From assembly GCF_049472135.1 (NCBI RefSeq), contig NZ_JBMOVV010000013.1, positions 1 to 64,000 of the forward strand: a stretch of 64,000 bases of DNA, in the 5' to 3' direction. Origin of the DNA: Arcobacter_B sp049472135. GTDB taxonomy: Bacteria; Campylobacterota; Campylobacteria; Campylobacterales; Arcobacteraceae. This document shows positions 60,639 to 64,000 of this stretch, piece by piece. The first letter of the stretch is position 1. The number at the start of each line of letters is the position of its first letter. Under the pieces are notes generated by a model. That model was not told where the DNA came from, ran no database searches, and worked only from the letters and a program-made list of their open reading frames with translations. Made by a program: the position numbers and the translations under genes.

Positions 60639-61178
60639 GTGCATTTAGCAATATTTGGTGGCAGTTTTGACCCTGTTCATATCGCGCATGTAAAAATTGT
60701 TGATGAAGCATTAAAGCAGTTAGAAATTGACAAGCTTATTGTTGTTCCAACATATTTAAATCCTTTTAAAACTAACTATCATTTAGAACCAAAAACTAGA
60801 TATGAGTTACTAAAAAAAATATTTCAAAAAAATGAAAAAATTGAAATTTCTGATTTTGAGATAGATCAAAATGAAGCAGTTCCTTCTATAAAAACTGTTA
60901 ATCATTTAAAAAACTTATATAAACCATCAAAAATCTATCTTATAATTGGTGCTGATAATCTAAAAAGTTTAGAGAAATGGTACAAATTTGATGAATTAAA
61001 TTCACTAGTAGAATTTGTGGTTGCAACTAGGGATGGTTACAAAAATGATAAATTAGATAGTTATAAAGTTTTGAATGTTAATATTGATATTAGTTCTTCA
61101 AAACTTAGGGAAGAATTTGACTTAAATTTTATTCCCTATCAGATAAAAGATGATATTATACATCATATAAAAACATGA
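60639..61178 (+). CDS. nadD: nicotinate-nucleotide adenylyltransferase NadD
   Basis: 179-aa NAD biosynthesis enzyme. FGGSFDPVHIAH carries the nucleotidyltransferase HxxH signature, and the ISSSKLREEF motif near the C-terminus corresponds to the conserved ISSTxIR. GTG start at 60639. Divergent from gap and 13 bases ahead of rsfS, the common nadD-rsfS pairing. Confidence 0.93.
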   Translation: MHLAIFGGSFDPVHIAHVKIVDEALKQLEIDKLIVVPTYLNPFKTNYHLEPKTRYELLKKIFQKNEKIEISDFEIDQNEAVPSIKTVNHLKNLYKPSKIYLIIGADNLKSLEKWYKFDELNSLVEFVVATRDGYKNDKLDSYKVLNVNIDISSSKLREEFDLNFIPYQIKDDIIHHIKT

Positions 61179-61191
61179 AAAAAGGTAAACT

Positions 61192-61515
61192 TTGAACGAA
61201 AGAATTGAAAAGATAAAACAAGTACTTGACGATAAAAAAGCTGAAAGTATTGAAGTTATTGACTTAACAAACAAAGACTATATTGTTGATTATGTTGTAA
61301 TTGCAACAACATTAAACCCAAAACATGGTTTTTCATTATTAAACTACTTAAAAACAGAATTAAAACCTTTAGGTGAAGAGTTTATAAGAGTTGATGAAAA
61401 TGATGATTGGACAATTATAGATTTAGGTGATATGTTTATTAACCTAATGAATGAACAAGCAAGAGTAAAATACTCACTAGAAGAGTTCTTAAGTGAACTA
61501 GAAGAGAAAAAGTAA
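61192..61515 (+). CDS. rsfS: ribosomal silencing factor RsfS
   Basis: 107-aa protein of the RsfS/Iojap family that binds L14 and blocks subunit joining when nutrients are low. IEVIDLTNKDYIVDYVVIAT and DWTIIDLGDMFINLMNEQAR are typical. TTG start with AAAAAAGG in front. Convergent with the argS-small-peptide unit. Confidence 0.92.
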   Translation: MNERIEKIKQVLDDKKAESIEVIDLTNKDYIVDYVVIATTLNPKHGFSLLNYLKTELKPLGEEFIRVDENDDWTIIDLGDMFINLMNEQARVKYSLEEFLSELEEKK

Positions 61516-61529
61516 TACGTATAAAAAAA

Positions 61530-61549
61530 GGAGAGTAAAACTACTCTCC
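61530..61549 (-). terminator. intrinsic terminator overlapping a small gene's stop codon
   Basis: GGAGAGTA and TACTCTCC form an 8-bp stem with a 4-nt loop, followed on the minus strand by seven T. The TAG of the 39-residue peptide gene begins inside the stem. Confidence 0.88.
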
Positions 61550-61660
61550 TCCTCTCATAACTTTATTGTAATTAGATGTAGCATCTTTAGCTCCACCCAT
61601 ATATCCTGTAGCAATTGCAATACCTATTACTAAAGCAAAAATTACTAAAAACCATTTCAT
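61541..61660 (-). CDS. 39-residue membrane peptide coupled to argS
   Basis: A short gene: MKWFLVIFALVIGIAIATGY is one hydrophobic helix, followed by a polar tail ending NKVMRGGE. The ATG overlaps the argS TAA as TAATG, and the AAGGAG within the last argS codons acts as its ribosome-binding site. The stop codon lies in an intrinsic terminator. Good translation signals and a clean transmembrane profile support a real product; function unknown. Confidence 0.68.
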   Translation of the reverse strand: MKWFLVIFALVIGIAIATGYMGGAKDATSNYNKVMRGGE

Positions 61661-63249
61661 TACATAATCTCCTTAGCTTTTATTCCTAATAAAGATAATC
61701 CAACTTTAATACTTAATTCAGCCATTGATAAGGCTTTTAAGTAAACATTTTGGTTCTTTGAACCTACTACTTTATTATCATTATAGAATCTATGTACTGA
61801 CGATGCAAGAGAGTATAAATAATCAGTTACTTTTTGCATATCTCTTTTTGTAAATGCATCTTCAAGTACAGTTCCTAATAATAGCGATTCATATATTAAA
61901 TTTAATCCATCTTCGTTTAGATTATCAAATTTCTCATTTTTTATATCTTCAATACTAAGTTCAGCTTTTTTGAATACTTGATTAATTCTAGCATGGGCAT
62001 AGTTAATATAAAAAATTGGATTTGTTGAATCTTGATTTTTTAACATATCAACATCAAAATCTAAATGAGTATCACTCTTCTTAGTTAAGAAAATAAATCT
62101 TAATGCATCTGAACCAATTTCAGCAGTTATATCAGACATTAAGATAACGTTACCTGCTCTTTTTGACATTTTATAAGGTTCACCACCTTTTAATAATTGT
62201 ACCATTTGAGAAAGTAAAACTTCTAACTTAGAAGAATCATTACCTAAAAATTCAACTGCAGCATTAACTCTTTTGATATAACCATGGTGGTCTGCACCCC
62301 AAATATTAATATATCTGTCATATGGTCTATCATATTTATTTTTGTGGTAAATTATATCACCAGCTAAGTATGTAGGGATTCCATTATCTCTTACTACAAC
62401 TCTATCACTATCATCACCATATTGCGTTGATTTTAAATATGTTTTACCATCTTTCTCATATAAAGAACCATTATTTTCTAATACTTCTTTTGTCTTATCC
62501 CAAGAAACATATAAAGATTTTTCAGATACAAAATTGTTAAATTCTACACCTAAATCTTTTAAATCTTTAACTATAATTTCCATCACTAAATCTTTAGCAA
62601 AGAATGCAATATCTTTATATTTTGATTCATCATAGATAGCATCTTTTCCAAATTTTTCAATAACTACTTTTGCAATATCAATTAAGTAATCACCTCTATA
62701 ATAAGTTTCTGGATATTCAACATTTTCTTCAAAAATAAAATCTCTTGCTGCTAAAGCTACTGAAAGACCTAAAAGGTCCATTTGTGCACCAGCATCATTG
62801 ATATAATATTCAGTAGTTATATCATAACCTAAATAATCACCAACTCTAAATAAAGTATCACCAAAAATTGCTCCTCTTGCATGACCTATATGTAAAGGAC
62901 CAGTAGGATTAGCAGATACATACTCTAATAAAATTTTCTCATTTTTATCTTCTGCTTTTGCAAAATCCATTTGTTTAGTTAGTGCTTCATCAACTAATGA
63001 TTCTAAAAAAGCTGTTGATAACTTGAAGTTAATAAACCCTTTAACAGCTTCAACTTTTTCAAACATAGAACAATCAGCAAATTTACTTGCTAATTCTTCT
63101 GCAATAATCATAGGTGATTTTCTAAACTCTTTTGCTAGCGAAAATGCAACAGGTGTTGCATAGTGTCCTAAAGTAATATCTTTTGGTTTTTCTAAAACTA
63201 CTTCTCTCTCTAAAGTTTTTTCAATAAATTCTTTTACTAAATTCTGCAA
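61660..63249 (-). CDS. argS: arginyl-tRNA synthetase ArgS
   Basis: 529-aa class I synthetase. The signature HIGHARGAIFGD and the KMSKRAGN loop are present, and the C-terminal DALR-type anticodon domain (INYAHARINQVF, later VHRFYNDNKV) is intact. TTG start with GAGAAG ahead. 9 bases after tatA; followed by the coupled 39-residue peptide gene. Confidence 0.96.
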   Translation of the reverse strand: MQNLVKEFIEKTLEREVVLEKPKDITLGHYATPVAFSLAKEFRKSPMIIAEELASKFADCSMFEKVEAVKGFINFKLSTAFLESLVDEALTKQMDFAKAEDKNEKILLEYVSANPTGPLHIGHARGAIFGDTLFRVGDYLGYDITTEYYINDAGAQMDLLGLSVALAARDFIFEENVEYPETYYRGDYLIDIAKVVIEKFGKDAIYDESKYKDIAFFAKDLVMEIIVKDLKDLGVEFNNFVSEKSLYVSWDKTKEVLENNGSLYEKDGKTYLKSTQYGDDSDRVVVRDNGIPTYLAGDIIYHKNKYDRPYDRYINIWGADHHGYIKRVNAAVEFLGNDSSKLEVLLSQMVQLLKGGEPYKMSKRAGNVILMSDITAEIGSDALRFIFLTKKSDTHLDFDVDMLKNQDSTNPIFYINYAHARINQVFKKAELSIEDIKNEKFDNLNEDGLNLIYESLLLGTVLEDAFTKRDMQKVTDYLYSLASSVHRFYNDNKVVGSKNQNVYLKALSMAELSIKVGLSLLGIKAKEIM

Positions 63250-63258
63250 TTTCTTCTC

Positions 63259-63486
63259 TTATACTGTTTTTGATTCGTTTTTATCTTCTGATTTAACTTC
63301 AGCTTTTTTCTCTAACTCATCAGCTTTTTTTGTATCAGCAACTGGTTCATCATCTTTAACAGCATTTTTAAAATTCTTAATTCCTGATCCTAAACCTTTT
63401 GCAAGTTCTGGTATTTTCTTACCACCAAACAGTAGTAAAACTACTAAAGCTATTAAAATCCATTCCATACCACCTGGCATACCCAT
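63259..63486 (-). CDS. tatA: twin-arginine translocase subunit TatA
   Basis: 75 aa. One transmembrane helix (WILIALVVLLLFGG), the hinge, an amphipathic helix (KKIPELAKGLGSGIKNFKNA) and a charged tail. It forms the pore-like part of the Tat export system for folded proteins. tatB and tatC are not in the window. AAGGAT lies before the ATG. Confidence 0.92.
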   Translation of the reverse strand: MGMPGGMEWILIALVVLLLFGGKKIPELAKGLGSGIKNFKNAVKDDEPVADTKKADELEKKAEVKSEDKNESKTV

Positions 63487-63576
63487 GAGAAATCCTTATA
63501 ATTAATTTTTAATTTTTATCAAATATTATATCTTCTTAATCCTTAAAAAAAATGATTAAGATAATGTGTAAGAAAT

Positions 63577-63963
63577 TTACTTAAGAAAGAAATTTAAAAG
63601 TTTGTAAGCGCTTCCTGCAGCTATTACTGTTCCGAATAAATTTAAAAACATATTTGAAAAAGCCAAGAAAATTGATGTATTAAATAGTAAATAAGACTCA
63701 ATTGCGAAAGTTGAGTAAGTAGTTAGCGCACCTAAAAAACCCGTAGTTAAAAATACTTTTAAATTCTCATTAACAGCAAAATGATTAAAATAAGCAAATA
63801 GCAAACCAATTAAAAAAGAACCTATAATATTTACTAATAATACTCCAATAGGAAACTCTAAAGGAATATACTTATTACTTAAGTGAACACTATAAGCTCT
63901 AGCAATTGCACCAAGGAAACCTCCTGTTCCAATTGCTAAAATAGTTTGCCAACTAAGAGACAT
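63577..63963 (-). CDS. crcB: fluoride channel CrcB/Fluc
   Basis: 128-aa inner-membrane protein with four helices, forming dual-topology dimers that export fluoride. GTGGFLGAIARAYSV, VNIIGSFLIGLLFAY and TTGFLGALTTYSTFAIES are the family motifs with the phenylalanines and Thr/Ser that line the pore. No fluoride riboswitch is seen in the short upstream part inside the window, as its ATG overlaps the preceding gene. Confidence 0.93.
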   Translation of the reverse strand: MSLSWQTILAIGTGGFLGAIARAYSVHLSNKYIPLEFPIGVLLVNIIGSFLIGLLFAYFNHFAVNENLKVFLTTGFLGALTTYSTFAIESYLLFNTSIFLAFSNMFLNLFGTVIAAGSAYKLLNFFLK

Positions 63964-64000
63964 CTTTAGCTAGCTCTTCTTGAAAAACTTTATTCATTTT
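63953..64000 (-). CDS. C-terminal end of a gene entering from the right edge
   Basis: An open frame from the right edge ends with a TAG at 63953-63955, overlapping the crcB start. The visible residues KMNKVFQEELAKDVS are too few to identify. A start at the internal ATG would give only 14 codons, so an upstream gene's tail is likelier. Confidence 0.4.
   Translation of the reverse strand, partial: KMNKVFQEELAKDVS

Noticed and set aside
63534..63561. 8-bp hairpin between crcB and tatA
   Set aside because: No T-run follows and a possible -10 lies just after it, so it is not supported as a terminator.
1..64000. CRISPR arrays, tRNA/rRNA genes, insertion sequences and prophage genes
   Set aside because: None recognised on reading both strands; no regularly spaced repeats or transposase/integrase-like proteins seen. 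A tRNAscan or Infernal run would be needed to exclude small RNA genes fully.

Overview
The window is AT-rich, gene-dense DNA with the gene content and style of the Arcobacter group (Campylobacterota): cbb3 oxidase ccoN, epsilon-type housekeeping genes, short intergenic gaps and frequent GTG/TTG starts. The assignment comes from protein character and gene content only; no search was run.

Layout. 1-10.4 kb: start of ccoN, then smpB, ispE, truB, a UvrD-type helicase, a LysR regulator, a radical SAM protein, purF, dapB and trxB. 10.6-17.1 kb: an AGCS symporter, a two-component system whose sensor has a periplasmic ligand-binding-like domain, a DASS anion transporter and two thioredoxins. 17.3-26.5 kb: alaS, then membrane and envelope genes (CopD-like protein, SIMPL protein, MFS and DMT transporters, two tandem NlpC/P60 lipoproteins, an ion-transporter-like permease). 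26.5-48.6 kb: a large aromatic-catabolism island. 48.7-64 kb: maf, a small membrane protein, an L,D-transpeptidase, dxs, hisC, pheA, lysA, fabI, tpiA, pgk, gap, nadD, rsfS, argS, tatA and crcB.

The island encodes a multicomponent phenol hydroxylase (dmpKLMNOP order) followed by a complete catechol meta-cleavage pathway: ferredoxin, catechol 2,3-dioxygenase, HbpS/GlcG-like protein, semialdehyde dehydrogenase, hydratase, acylating acetaldehyde dehydrogenase, aldolase, decarboxylase, tautomerase, a luciferase-like flavoprotein, semialdehyde hydrolase and a ketopantoate-reductase-like protein. Both the dehydrogenase/tautomerase/decarboxylase branch and the hydrolase branch are present, so phenol and methylphenols should be convertible to pyruvate plus acyl-CoA. 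A PAS/HisKA_2 kinase and an OmpR/PhoB-type response regulator are divergent from the hydroxylase operon.

The main discovery is a shared promoter architecture, TGCGA-N6-TGCGA-N11-(-10 hexamer), found by eye at five places: before the phenol hydroxylase operon, the meta-cleavage operon, an outer-membrane porin, an SDR/LeuB-like operon, and a roughly 170-nt unit with no standard gene that ends in a terminator (candidate sRNA). The 11-bp repeat period is what PhoB/OmpR-type regulators recognise, so these probably form one regulon of the adjacent response regulator. This would be an alternative to the sigma-54/DmpR or LysR control usual for such clusters. Other notable items are FNR-like and Fur-like boxes before ccoN, a nested-palindrome element fused to the fabI stop codon, and a 39-residue membrane peptide gene coupled to argS.
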